Under the pieces are notes generated by a model. It was not told the origin of the DNA, did not search any database, and worked only from the letters and a program-made list of their open reading frames with translations. The translations under genes and the position numbers were made by a program. DNA of 64,000 nt. It comes from Wandonia haliotis. Its GTDB lineage: Bacteria; Bacteroidota; Bacteroidia; Flavobacteriales_D; Crocinitomicaceae. The stretch is taken from NCBI RefSeq assembly GCF_039523435.1, contig NZ_BAAAFH010000022.1, positions 620,001-684,000 of the forward strand. Reading direction: 5' to 3'. Shown here in pieces: positions 25,776-33,685 of the stretch (the stretch's first letter is position 1; each line of letters opens with the position of its first letter).

Positions 25776-25944
25776 CGGAACAGGCAGGTCTCCTGACTTG
25801 TAACAATTCCGGCTCCCTTCCCATCCATTCATTGACAGACAGTGGGTATTTCAGCCAAAACCTTTACGTTACTTACAGTTGCGCGACAGTTCGTGATTTA
25901 CACACGATTCCCTTTTCATACATCATCCGATGTAACCTTTTCCG
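25776..25944 (-). ncRNA. Cobalamin (adenosylcobalamin-type) riboswitch
   Basis: Read on the minus strand, the conserved core appears in order: GAAAAGGGAATCGTG, AATCACGAACTGTCGCGC then CAACTGTAA (25891-25873), a CCCACTG box (about 25845-25839), GGGAAGGGAGCC (25822-25811) and AGTCAGGAGACCTGCC (25798-25783). Outer helix P1 pairs CGGAAAAGG (25944-25936) with CCTGTTCCG (25784-25776), eight of nine positions. This matches the Rfam cobalamin aptamer pattern. It precedes a Cys-rich small protein, a thioesterase and men genes rather than a B12 transporter or biosynthesis gene. Confidence 0.93.
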
Positions 25945-25978
25945 TTTGATTGTAAGAATCAACTTAAAGAACTCGTGT

Positions 25979-25986
25979 CAAAGGTA
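25979..25986 (-). promoter_or_regulatory. Probable -7 box for the riboswitch transcript
   Basis: Minus-strand TACCTTTG, an exact TAnnTTTG match, placed 35 nt before the riboswitch P1 helix. No clean -33 element at the standard spacing (a TTG at 26001-25999 is only 12 nt away). Confidence 0.5.
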
Positions 25987-26082
25987 GAATATTTATCCCA
26001 ATTGTTCGTATGGGGTAGTAAAGATCGCTATCCTGTTCCTGAAAGCAAACAAACTAATTCGGAATAGATGAATGAAATTGGC

Positions 26083-26090
26083 TATCTTTG
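26083..26090 (+). promoter_or_regulatory. Probable -7 box for the 26142 gene
   Basis: TATCTTTG matches TAnnTTTG. Transcription would start near 26097, which excludes the TTG (26088) and ATG (26091) codons in the same frame and supports the ATG at 26142. The remaining bases 25987-26082 show no gene. Confidence 0.5.
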
Positions 26091-26141
26091 ATGAATAGCC
26101 CGAATGCAGGATTTTATTTTCGGAAACTACGACACGGTAAT

Positions 26142-28820
26142 ATGCGAAAGTGCTTGATTCTTCTCGTTTTCTTCGGACTGATGCTTTCAGTAACAGGTCA
26201 GAATCAAATCATTTCCACCTATAGAGAAGCCGGGCAACTTCCTTTTATTGAATTCAGAAGTAACCCTAAACAGTCTTACGGTTTTGACTCTTTTCGTTAC
26301 CCGGAATGGGAAGACAAATATGATCTCTGGAATTTACCCCTTTCCGGCAACTATTACATTCCCTATAAATCTGTAGGCTTCCGAGCAAAAGATCTGGTAG
26401 ATGCTATTCTTGTTAATCCTGTCGATTTTAACCCCGGGAAATTATCCTTCAGAATAAATGACACACTCAAGACAGGGCTAAAATATGTATTCAGAAATGA
26501 CAGTACAATTACCGTACAACTTCCCGAACAGGAAGAAAGTTATGTACTGAAAGCGTATTATGACAGCACCATTATTGGTCGGTTACGGGTCAATGTCTAC
26601 CCGAAAGAAACGGAAAAGCTGATCCTAATCCCTCTTGTACCGAGAACCTTCTCAAAAGATAGTGTCCAGATTTATCTAAATACGGTTTTTAAGCCCGCCA
26701 ACCTCAGTTTTGAAGTTGAGATTGGTCCTTGTTTCATTCATTCTGACTTTGATTCCACGATTCTTTTTGACAATCCTCCTCAGGGATTTGATCATTATAC
26801 ACATCAAATGCGTAGTTTGCGTGATACCTGGTTTGATCTAAACCCCACAGCCGAAAAAAAGGCAAACTATATTTTCGTTATTTCAGGATTTGTTGATCCC
26901 CACATAAAAAGCTTCATGCCCCGAAATAAGGCGATGGGCTTTTTAAAAGATGAAGCAGACTCTGTTTTTTATCTACAACTGGCAAAAAGTCTGGGAAGAG
27001 GCATTGGGTTTCTACAAGAAAGCTGGGCCGATCAGGGTCCCACTGCCGGATCTACAAACAATCTGATGGACACACTTGGAAGGATCCATCTAACCCATTT
27101 TCAATGGGATCAGCTTCGACACGGAACAGGAAGTTATTCTTTTTTTGATGCGGATGAAGATGTTCGCACCAATAACGGTCGGGTTGCTTATTATTTTTGG
27201 GAAGAAGACGAAAATGGTTATATCCGGACAGAAGAAGGCAACTTACTTTCTGCAATAAAAAGACCTTTCAAGAAAAACTATTTATCCTATCATTTGGATA
27301 TTCAGGACCTTCTCTTCAAACCTTTATTTTCGATTGGTCAGTATTTTGTTTGCTGGTGGCATATTATCGCCAGCGTATGTATTTTATTGTTGGTTTGGAT
27401 CGGTAATAGACAACTTCGCTCCCGATTTGAAAAGAAAGAAGGAAAAGTACGGATCTGGGAGCTTTTACTAAAAAGAGGAGTTTCGCTAGTAGGACTTACA
27501 CTAATCGTATTTGTTTTTTTCTTTATCAACGCAGAGCTTGATAAGTATGAAGTAACTTCGGGGTATCTTGAAGAACTTAAAGGAACAGAATACCCACAGG
27601 CCTATCGTTATATCCTATACAATAAGAATCTGAAACGTGCCAATGAGGAAGAAATGTCTTCTGAGATCTTACTAAAACGTGGAGAAAGCTGGTTTATGAA
27701 ACGTCGTAAAAAAGTACTCTATTTTGAAGCACACAAAGACAGCACAGGTAAATGGAACAAGTATAAACTAAAATCAGAGAATGATTCTCTTATTGTGGTT
27801 ACGTTTCAGTATAAAGAACCTGCCTCCAGTCATTATTTTGTTGTCAACTATATGGATGAAAATGGCTACTACGATCACCAGAAAGTATTCAATCATACCG
27901 GTTTTAATATCACGGACCGACTTATCCCTGACGAGGACCCTGCCAAACGAATTTTAGTTTTTGTCAATGGATACCGTCCCACTTCCATAGGTCGCACATT
28001 CGAAGAGAACTTTGCTGACATTCGTAAAAACGGTCTGGAATTTCCCGATTCACGAAATCTTATCTACAACTTCGATCGGTATGATTATTGGCGTCCCTGG
28101 CAGGAATTTGATCTTGTCATGCAAAAACGCATCAATCCGAGTGAAACGTTTTATGCAGATGGTCACTTTTCTGTAGCCACATCCAATCACCGGAGTCTGC
28201 TTAACTTTACATCTCTTGCAAACAAATATCCAAAACGTTGCTCAAACCCGGAACACCACATTTGTCAATATACAGATGCTGGCGGATCAAGATGGTTTGG
28301 CTCAACCAAGCGAGAAACAGCTACTCTTCTTCCAGACAACGCAAACAAATCAGGATTTAACAAACGAAAAGAAAATGGAAAAATAGCCGGTTTGAATTTA
28401 CTACAGTTACTTAATGAAGTTCCAAACAAATCATTTAATGACACCTTGTTTATCGTAGCGCATTCAATGGGATTTGCCTATACACTTGGAATGCTGGAAG
28501 AATTAAGGGGTAAAATAAACTTTGGCGAATTTTACATCATTGCTCCTGAAAATGCAGAAAGTGGTAAAGTATATTTGGAGGAATGGCAAAAAGTCTGGCA
28601 ATACGGTTGTAACCATGAACGGTGGAAATCGTCAGCTCCCTGCATGTTGGATGGTGTAGCTCCGCAAACCAAGGTTGACGGTCTTCATGACACCCAGCGT
28701 GTCTATATTCCCGACACCCTCTACAAAAGGCACGGGTTCTTCAACTCACACTTCATTGGTTATTACACCTGGATACTGGATATTCCGGAAGACCAACCCG
28801 GCTATATGAAACAGCGATAA
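26142..28820 (+). CDS. Large exported membrane protein with C-terminal alpha/beta hydrolase domain
   Basis: About 892 residues starting with a signal peptide (MRKCLILLVFFGLMLSVTG). Residues ~20-390 form an exported domain I do not recognise. Two hydrophobic helices follow at ~400-422 and ~446-466, separated by a short basic loop (RQLRSRFEKKEGKVR) that should be cytosolic, so both large domains would face the periplasm. The C-terminal ~290 residues look like an alpha/beta hydrolase: strand and oxyanion region RILVFVNGYRP (~603), nucleophile elbow VAHSMGFA (~769) and candidate His in HGFFNSHF (~864). Substrate unknown; lipase, esterase or peptidase are all possible. It faces a convergent TerB-family gene. 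Confidence 0.72.
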   Translation: MRKCLILLVFFGLMLSVTGQNQIISTYREAGQLPFIEFRSNPKQSYGFDSFRYPEWEDKYDLWNLPLSGNYYIPYKSVGFRAKDLVDAILVNPVDFNPGKLSFRINDTLKTGLKYVFRNDSTITVQLPEQEESYVLKAYYDSTIIGRLRVNVYPKETEKLILIPLVPRTFSKDSVQIYLNTVFKPANLSFEVEIGPCFIHSDFDSTILFDNPPQGFDHYTHQMRSLRDTWFDLNPTAEKKANYIFVISGFVDPHIKSFMPRNKAMGFLKDEADSVFYLQLAKSLGRGIGFLQESWADQGPTAGSTNNLMDTLGRIHLTHFQWDQLRHGTGSYSFFDADEDVRTNNGRVAYYFWEEDENGYIRTEEGNLLSAIKRPFKKNYLSYHLDIQDLLFKPLFSIGQYFVCWWHIIASVCILLLVWIGNRQLRSRFEKKEGKVRIWELLLKRGVSLVGLTLIVFVFFFINAELDKYEVTSGYLEELKGTEYPQAYRYILYNKNLKRANEEEMSSEILLKRGESWFMKRRKKVLYFEAHKDSTGKWNKYKLKSENDSLIVVTFQYKEPASSHYFVVNYMDENGYYDHQKVFNHTGFNITDRLIPDEDPAKRILVFVNGYRPTSIGRTFEENFADIRKNGLEFPDSRNLIYNFDRYDYWRPWQEFDLVMQKRINPSETFYADGHFSVATSNHRSLLNFTSLANKYPKRCSNPEHHICQYTDAGGSRWFGSTKRETATLLPDNANKSGFNKRKENGKIAGLNLLQLLNEVPNKSFNDTLFIVAHSMGFAYTLGMLEELRGKINFGEFYIIAPENAESGKVYLEEWQKVWQYGCNHERWKSSAPCMLDGVAPQTKVDGLHDTQRVYIPDTLYKRHGFFNSHFIGYYTWILDIPEDQPGYMKQR

Positions 28821-28830
28821 TACCAAACAA

Positions 28831-28861
28831 AAACTCCCGCCGCATCTGCAACAGGAGTTTC
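28831..28861. terminator. Probable terminator between convergent genes
   Basis: AAACTCC pairs with GGAGTTT across a 17-nt loop, between genes ending at 28820 (+) and 28883 (-). T-tracts are weak, so efficiency is uncertain. Confidence 0.5.
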
Positions 28862-28882
28862 TTATAGACTCAGCTTTTTCGA

Positions 28883-29302
28883 TTATATAAGCTCTTCCAA
28901 TATCATTGTTCGGGTTTTCCCCTCTTTGAACATCTTAATTGTCTTTTCAAACAATTCATTGTAGTTACCTTCCGTAAAACCCAGTGCAATAGCTATCCGA
29001 TGGATTACTTTTTGCTCTCCTGAAGTCACCTCTCCATCCAGAGCAATCATTTCGCACAACTGTACAAACCGCTCAATTCGTTCTTCTTTTCCGGAAGGTG
29101 GTGTAACAGGATAACGCTCAGGATTCTCACAAATATCTTCAACCTGTGCCTGCGTAAGACTTAAACGTCGTGCAATTCGGTTAAGCAACACCTGCTCTTC
29201 CTCACTTACACCTCCATCAGCTCTCGCTAATAATACAAGGTTTCTGAAGTGACCTTTATCTTGTTTTCGCTCTCCCGATTCGAAAATTTCTGCAATTGAC
29301 AT
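28883..29302 (-). CDS. TerB-family protein
   Basis: About 139 residues, cytosolic and helical. TerB-like features: the acidic loop LARADGGVSEEEQVLLNRIARRL and a second copy LCEMIALDGEVTSGEQKVIHRIAIALG, i.e. two DG..(S/T)..E metal-binding-type helical repeats. TerB proteins were named for tellurite resistance, but single-gene homologues in Bacteroidota have no established role. ATG at 29302 (MSIAEIFESGE) matches relatives; an upstream Met at 29323 is less likely. It is the last gene of a three-gene minus-strand run with 29337-31061 and 31054-31497. Confidence 0.82.
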   Translation of the reverse strand: MSIAEIFESGERKQDKGHFRNLVLLARADGGVSEEEQVLLNRIARRLSLTQAQVEDICENPERYPVTPPSGKEERIERFVQLCEMIALDGEVTSGEQKVIHRIAIALGFTEGNYNELFEKTIKMFKEGKTRTMILEELI

Positions 29303-29336
29303 GTTCAAAAAAATTTTCGGCAAATATAACTACCTT

Positions 29337-31061
29337 TTAATGATAATCAGCATCCCAGTGATGTTTTTTCAGCTTAAATTCTTCGTGCCAATCGTAACTA
29401 TTGCTCTGAATATTTCCAGGTTTCCAGGGATCAAACCTTCTGAACCGGGTTTCAATCATACCCTCACGCATTTTCATCCGGGCACCTTCTCCCCTAATTT
29501 CATACCCTGTGCGTAAATGAAGAAAATAGCATAATGAATCACTGTTCTTCAACTCAATAGTATGAAACGAATTGAATACTTTCCCCTCATCCTTCTTCTC
29601 AATGACAGTAGCATCAATTATTCTGTCAGTGAGATTCTGATACTCTGGTAACTCTCGTTTAGCTGTCAGATAATACAAATTGTGCATTAACATATAATCC
29701 AAACCGGCATAGAACCCTCTGTACACGTTTTCATCAGCATAACCGCTATTCTGATACTTTTCAGCGCTACTGTACTTTAAATGACATGTCCAGCCTTCGG
29801 GAGATACAGGAATTCCATTTTCTTTTGCGAAATCTTCAACAATACCATTTGTCATGTTATGCGTACCGTAGACCGGTGCCTGATTTAAATCAGCATGCAC
29901 CTTATCTTCAATTTCATAGGCATCAATATCTACTCCGTGAAGATAATTCATCAACGGAAGATAGAAATTCCCCCAATTACTTTCTTCCCATGTACGTTCA
30001 ATTCTCTTTACGGTCTTCTCCACATCTTTTCCCCACTTCCCGGACATAGCCGCTAAAATGGTAATCATTTGCCCGTTAACATTTTTATAGGGAATCCATA
30101 TTTTGGTCAATCCCCACTGGAATCTTCCCGGTTTCTTTTTAAAAGGTTGGGCATTTTCAGCCTTTTCTGTATACATCATTTCACCTATGTGACTCAATGG
30201 ATATTTGAATGCAAAAACGTTTTGTCCGGGAAACACTTTTTCACCATCCGGTCTGAAAATCCTCCATTTTGTTTTATCAGGTTTCTCAGGATACTTATAA
30301 CGACAGTAATTAATCATATTCGTTGCATGCCTTCTTGCCTGAAAGTGAAAGTCATATTTTACACGGGTACCATCCTGTAGCGCTACCGAGTCCATTCCCT
30401 GATCAAAAGATTTTTCTACAAGCATATAGCCCATTAACAGCCACAACACCTGATCCTGTGACATCTCAGGTGTAGCTTTTACATCCGCCAAATCTTTCAA
30501 TGGTTCTCCGTCAAAACAATAATCTGACGTCTGTATCTTGTACACGCTACCTGTTCCGGGAGCAATTGTTTTATTCTGATTGAAGTGCCGATAGTTATCC
30601 GGATTGACCAGTGAATCTATAAAATCACACGGGATATCATCACGCGCTATATATCCGTTAATCACCCCTTCCTTTCCAAACATTTCTTCTCCAAAACGAT
30701 CCAACCGCTCGTACGCCTTGATGGCATAATAGAGTTCTGTCTTCGTTTTTTCAACATCCTCATACCGTTGATTATTGAGTAAAAGTCTATACTCGGTCGC
30801 TAATACACCAATGTAAAACCCCAGATAAATGGTCGCGTCTACCACTTCGATATCATTCACCCACCAGATTCCTTTGCGACTTTGTATGGGTAATGAATGT
30901 CCAACCCCTTCTCCGACCTTAACAAAATCATTCTGAAGGCGCCATCTGTAATACCAGTATTTCTGCAGGTTTATCTGATCATCTGTAGGTTGAAGATTCT
31001 GCCCGACTGTTCCTGATACTACACAAAGAAATAAAAAGGTGAGAGAACAGTACTTAATCAT
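29337..31061 (-). CDS. Secreted protein of unknown function (574 aa)
   Basis: It begins with a signal peptide (MIKYCSLTFLFLCVVSGTVG), so it is exported; no sorting domain or lipobox is seen. The remainder is rich in Trp, Tyr and charged residues with helical stretches such as YYAIKAYERLDRFGEEMFG, and some conserved-looking patches (DFHFQARRHATNMINYCRYK, NYLHGVDIDAYEI). The composition could suit an alpha/alpha-barrel of the kind found in carbohydrate-active enzymes, but I cannot assign a family. It overlaps the preceding DUF2147 gene by 8 bp and is followed by terB after 34 bp, so they are likely one transcript. Confidence 0.6.
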   Translation of the reverse strand: MIKYCSLTFLFLCVVSGTVGQNLQPTDDQINLQKYWYYRWRLQNDFVKVGEGVGHSLPIQSRKGIWWVNDIEVVDATIYLGFYIGVLATEYRLLLNNQRYEDVEKTKTELYYAIKAYERLDRFGEEMFGKEGVINGYIARDDIPCDFIDSLVNPDNYRHFNQNKTIAPGTGSVYKIQTSDYCFDGEPLKDLADVKATPEMSQDQVLWLLMGYMLVEKSFDQGMDSVALQDGTRVKYDFHFQARRHATNMINYCRYKYPEKPDKTKWRIFRPDGEKVFPGQNVFAFKYPLSHIGEMMYTEKAENAQPFKKKPGRFQWGLTKIWIPYKNVNGQMITILAAMSGKWGKDVEKTVKRIERTWEESNWGNFYLPLMNYLHGVDIDAYEIEDKVHADLNQAPVYGTHNMTNGIVEDFAKENGIPVSPEGWTCHLKYSSAEKYQNSGYADENVYRGFYAGLDYMLMHNLYYLTAKRELPEYQNLTDRIIDATVIEKKDEGKVFNSFHTIELKNSDSLCYFLHLRTGYEIRGEGARMKMREGMIETRFRRFDPWKPGNIQSNSYDWHEEFKLKKHHWDADYH

Positions 31062-31497
31062 TCTTCCCTGTAAACCTTATCCATTTTTGTGTTCTGTAGA
31101 AAGGTCCCAGATAACCACGAACATTCAGTTGATTCTTATTCGAATCTGACAACCAGATTTTACACGAGTATATTTTCCCGTTTGCTGGGTCAAGAATTTC
31201 ACCACCTTTGTACTCACTTCCTTTCTTGTAGAGACCTTCGACTATTTTCATCCCAACAATTTTCTTCCCTTTTCTATGATCTTCACATTCTTCACAAACC
31301 GGATCATCAGGTCTTCCGGGACGCGGATAGAGTTTCACAATTGTTCCTTCTACCTTTCCCTGAACAACCTTCAGTTCAACAATTGATTTTGGCTTATTGG
31401 TTTCATCGTCAATCGTGACCCAGTACCCCTCAATATCAGATTGTGCAAATACAGGCATAATAAAACATACTAATACAGCTGCAATAAATGATTTCAT
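31054..31497 (-). CDS. DUF2147-family secreted protein
   Basis: About 147 residues with a signal peptide (MKSFIAAVLVCFIMPVFAQ). The family pattern is clear: IEGYWVTIDDETNKPKSIVE, the CEECEDHRKGKKIVGMKIV core, GGEILDPANGKIYSCKIWL and RGYLGPFYRTQKWIR. DUF2147 proteins are small periplasmic beta-barrel-like (lipocalin-like) proteins of unknown function, sometimes near lipid or butyryl-CoA metabolism genes. ATG at 31497 is chosen because the signal peptide starts there. It is first in the run with 29337-31061 and terB. Confidence 0.82.
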   Translation of the reverse strand: MKSFIAAVLVCFIMPVFAQSDIEGYWVTIDDETNKPKSIVELKVVQGKVEGTIVKLYPRPGRPDDPVCEECEDHRKGKKIVGMKIVEGLYKKGSEYKGGEILDPANGKIYSCKIWLSDSNKNQLNVRGYLGPFYRTQKWIRFTGKND

Positions 31498-31675
31498 AGT
31501 CCTTTTTTGCCCCAATTTACAAAAAAACACAATATATCCTTCAATAGAAAAACGCGTCTTTCAAATTTATCTCTGTGCCGTATCCCTTAGCATTTGTGTG
31601 AGCATTCTCACTAAACTTTGATAACAATTACTAACTTTACCCAATACGAAAATTGATAAAAATTAATTATACATC

Positions 31676-32566
31676 ATGAAAAATGTAGCAGTAATCGGTT
31701 CCGGGACAATGGGTAACGGAATTGCACATGTCTTTGCGCAAAAAGGATATAAAGTAGCATTAATTGACATTTCACAATCTGCTTTAGATAAAGGTGTCGC
31801 GACGATAACCAAGAATCTGGACAGAATGATCGCCAAAGAAAAAATTTCGGAGGCCGACAAATCAGCAACTCTGGGTAACATTACCACTTTCACTGACATG
31901 AAAGAAGGCGTAAAAGATGTTCAACTGGTTGTTGAAGCAGCTACAGAAAATGTTGATCTGAAACTTAAGATTTTCCGCGATCTTTCGGAAGCTACTTCGG
32001 ACGATGTCATTCTAGCAAGTAATACAAGTTCCATTTCGATTACCCAAATTGCTGCAGTTACTAATCGTCCGGACAAAGTAATCGGAATGCATTTTATGAA
32101 TCCGGTTCCCGTTATGAAATTGGTAGAGATTATCAGGGGATATAGTACATCTGATGAGGTTACCAATCTTATTATGGAGACATCGAAAAAGCTTGGTAAA
32201 GTTCCTGTAGAAGTAAATGATTATCCCGGATTCGTTGCAAACCGCATTCTAATGCCTATGATTAATGAAGCAATTATTACTTTACATGAAGGCGTTGCCG
32301 GTGTTGAAGAGATTGATACAGTAATGAAACTTGGAATGGCACATCCAATGGGACCACTTCAGTTAGCCGATTTTATCGGGCTGGATGTTTGTCTTGCTAT
32401 TATGAATGTATTATACGAAGGATTTGGTAACCCCAAATATGCTCCATGCCCACTTTTAGTAAATATGGTGACAGCTGGTAAAAGAGGGGTTAAATCAGGT
32501 GAAGGTTTCTACTCCTGGACACACGGTACAAAGGATCTGATTGTTTCTGATAATTTCAAAAAATAA
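31676..32566 (+). CDS. 3-hydroxybutyryl-CoA dehydrogenase
   Basis: A 296-residue soluble NAD(P)-dependent enzyme interconverting acetoacetyl-CoA and 3-hydroxybutyryl-CoA. N-terminal Rossmann motif VIGSGTMGNGIAHVFAQKGY with Asp34-type NAD discrimination (VALIDIS), catalytic-domain signature GMHFMNPVPVMKLVEII with the active-site His, and VNDYPGFVANRILMPMINEA. Length is typical of the single-domain Hbd/PaaH family. It stands alone and is followed by a long A/T-rich inverted repeat. It could serve fatty-acid or amino-acid degradation. Confidence 0.95.
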   Translation: MKNVAVIGSGTMGNGIAHVFAQKGYKVALIDISQSALDKGVATITKNLDRMIAKEKISEADKSATLGNITTFTDMKEGVKDVQLVVEAATENVDLKLKIFRDLSEATSDDVILASNTSSISITQIAAVTNRPDKVIGMHFMNPVPVMKLVEIIRGYSTSDEVTNLIMETSKKLGKVPVEVNDYPGFVANRILMPMINEAIITLHEGVAGVEEIDTVMKLGMAHPMGPLQLADFIGLDVCLAIMNVLYEGFGNPKYAPCPLLVNMVTAGKRGVKSGEGFYSWTHGTKDLIVSDNFKK

Positions 32567-32604
32567 TCTAGAGCAATCAAAACGAACCAGTTAAGATTTT
32601 TGAA

Positions 32605-32637
32605 TTTTATTGAAAAAATTTGGTTTTTTCAATAAAA
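32605..32637. repeat. Perfect 14-bp inverted repeat around a promoter -33 element
   Basis: TTTTATTGAAAAAA (32605-32618) and TTTTTTCAATAAAA (32624-32637) are perfect inverted arms around the 5-nt centre TTTGG. The centre contains the TTTG that serves as -33 of the following promoter. It may be the terminator of the dehydrogenase gene (38 nt after its stop), an operator, or both. Confidence 0.8.
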
Positions 32638-32649
32638 CTGCTAGTTTTG
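32619..32649 (+). promoter_or_regulatory. Consensus Bacteroidota promoter for the first SCKKDY lipoprotein
   Basis: TTTG (32619-32622), 19-nt spacer and TAGTTTTG (32642-32649) fit the -33/-7 consensus well. The start codon at 32721 lies about 65 nt beyond the expected transcription start. Confidence 0.7.
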
Positions 32650-32720
32650 CATTGCCTGCTTTAACCTAACGAGGTATAAAGTATTTAGAAGTGTATTTTT
32701 TAACCCTAATTTTTTATATC

Positions 32721-32915
32721 ATGAAAATTAAATTTGTATTTGCTGCAGCAGCAGTAGCGATGCTTTCTCTAGCATCTTGTAAGAAAGATTACGTTTGTAC
32801 TTGGGAAGCTGATGGTGTTTCTTTATCTCAAGACTACCCAGGTTTAGACAAAGATGCTGCTGAAGCTACTGAGACTACTTGTAAAAATGCTGGAGGAACT
32901 TGGTCTACAAAATAA
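32721..32915 (+). CDS. Small SCKKDY lipoprotein, copy 1
   Basis: A 64-residue lipoprotein precursor. The signal peptide (MKIKFVFAAAAVAML) ends in lipobox LASC with Cys20, followed by KKDYVC; the mature peptide is only 45 residues with two further Cys (26 and 54), which could form one disulfide. The segment LDKDAAEATETTC aligns with KDA...C segments in the two neighbouring genes. ATG at 32721 is chosen over an upstream in-frame ATG at 32691 because it gives the same 20-residue signal as the paralogues. Function unknown; location is the periplasmic face of the inner or outer membrane. Confidence 0.85.
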   Translation: MKIKFVFAAAAVAMLSLASCKKDYVCTWEADGVSLSQDYPGLDKDAAEATETTCKNAGGTWSTK

Positions 32916-32938
32916 TTGAAGACTCATTTTTCTTAAAA

Positions 32939-32971
32939 GGGGAGCATTTTCTAAATGCTCCCTTTGTTTTT
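32939..32971 (+). terminator. Intrinsic terminator after lipoprotein copy 1
   Basis: GGGAGCATTT-TCT-AAATGCTCCC is a 10-bp stem with a 3-nt loop followed by TTTGTTTTT, 24 nt after the stop codon. Copies 2 and 3 downstream therefore need their own promoter. Confidence 0.92.
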
Positions 32972-33141
32972 CACATACTTTTTTGTTTGACGGAATAAAG
33001 ATCGCACCTACCCTTCCTAAAACGACCCCACAGTTAATAAAACTACAATTTCCCTTCATCTTGTTAAGATATTAATAGTTAACATCTTCGATTCATTTTC
33101 TTTCCTACTTTTAGTCGTTACTAAATGAATAATTGTAAACT

Positions 33142-33372
33142 ATGAAAAGAAATCTGTCTGTCTTCCTACCCGCAACGCTAATGCTTACACTTGTATCTTG
33201 CAAGAAAGACTACACTTGTGAATGCTCTGCCTATAGCTATTCCAGTTCTGAAATCTACCTTAATGTTTCAGAAAAGGATGCAAAAAGTAAATGTGAAGAT
33301 TTAGAAACCAGTATTCATAAAGAAGGAGAAGGAATCCCCGGAATGAATCAAGTTAAATGCTCTATCAACTAA
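33142..33372 (+). CDS. Small SCKKDY lipoprotein, copy 2
   Basis: A 76-residue lipoprotein precursor; lipobox LVSC places the lipidated Cys at position 20 and KKDYTCEC follows. Mature Cys residues are 26, 28, 51 and 73, enough for two disulfides. The motif SEKDAKSKCEDLE matches KKDAESRCEEIE of copy 3. It has a weak -7-like box TACTTTTA at 33106-33113. Copy 3 starts 11 bp after its stop, so they are co-transcribed. No recognised domain; function unknown. Confidence 0.85.
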   Translation: MKRNLSVFLPATLMLTLVSCKKDYTCECSAYSYSSSEIYLNVSEKDAKSKCEDLETSIHKEGEGIPGMNQVKCSIN

Positions 33373-33383
33373 TATTTATAAAT

Positions 33384-33608
33384 ATGAAATTAAAATCAAT
33401 TTTTGCTATTGCTGCTGTTACTCTTATCAGTTTTTCATCCTGTAAGAAAGATTATGTTTGTGTCTGTAGTGCGTTTGGCTTCTCAGGTGAAGCTGAAGTA
33501 ATAGAAAATTCTACTAAAAAAGACGCTGAAAGCAGATGTGAGGAAATAGAAAAAGATTCCAAGGAAGCTATAGCAAGTGCAACATGTTCTATTGAGAAAA
33601 AAGATTAA
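33384..33608 (+). CDS. Small SCKKDY lipoprotein, copy 3
   Basis: A 74-residue lipoprotein precursor; lipobox FSSC with Cys20, then KKDYVCVC, and mature Cys at 26, 28, 52 and 68, the same spacing as copy 2 except for the last. The centre is acidic and helical (KKDAESRCEEIEKDSKEA). The in-frame ATG at 33357 lies inside copy 2 and would spoil the signal peptide, so 33384 is used. Most similar to copy 2, implying a recent tandem duplication. Function unknown. Confidence 0.85.
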   Translation: MKLKSIFAIAAVTLISFSSCKKDYVCVCSAFGFSGEAEVIENSTKKDAESRCEEIEKDSKEAIASATCSIEKKD

Positions 33609-33633
33609 TTATCTTTTGATACCCCATGAATAA

Positions 33634-33666
33634 AAAAATCCCCGCTTTCAATAAGCAGGGATTTTT
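33634..33666. terminator. Bidirectional terminator between lipoprotein copy 3 and clpX
   Basis: AAAAATCCC-C-GCTT and AAGC-A-GGGATTTTT form a hairpin with one mismatch and T-tracts on both strands, between convergent genes. Confidence 0.88.
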
Positions 33667-33685
33667 ATTTTATCCTAAGATCCGG

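Noticed and set aside
26088..26141. Earlier starts (TTG 26088, ATG 26091) for the hydrolase gene
   Set aside because: They overlap the -7 box and precede the expected transcription start; the signal peptide begins at 26142.
28883..29302. Tellurite-resistance locus
   Set aside because: Only a single TerB-like gene is present, without terC/terD/terZ partners.
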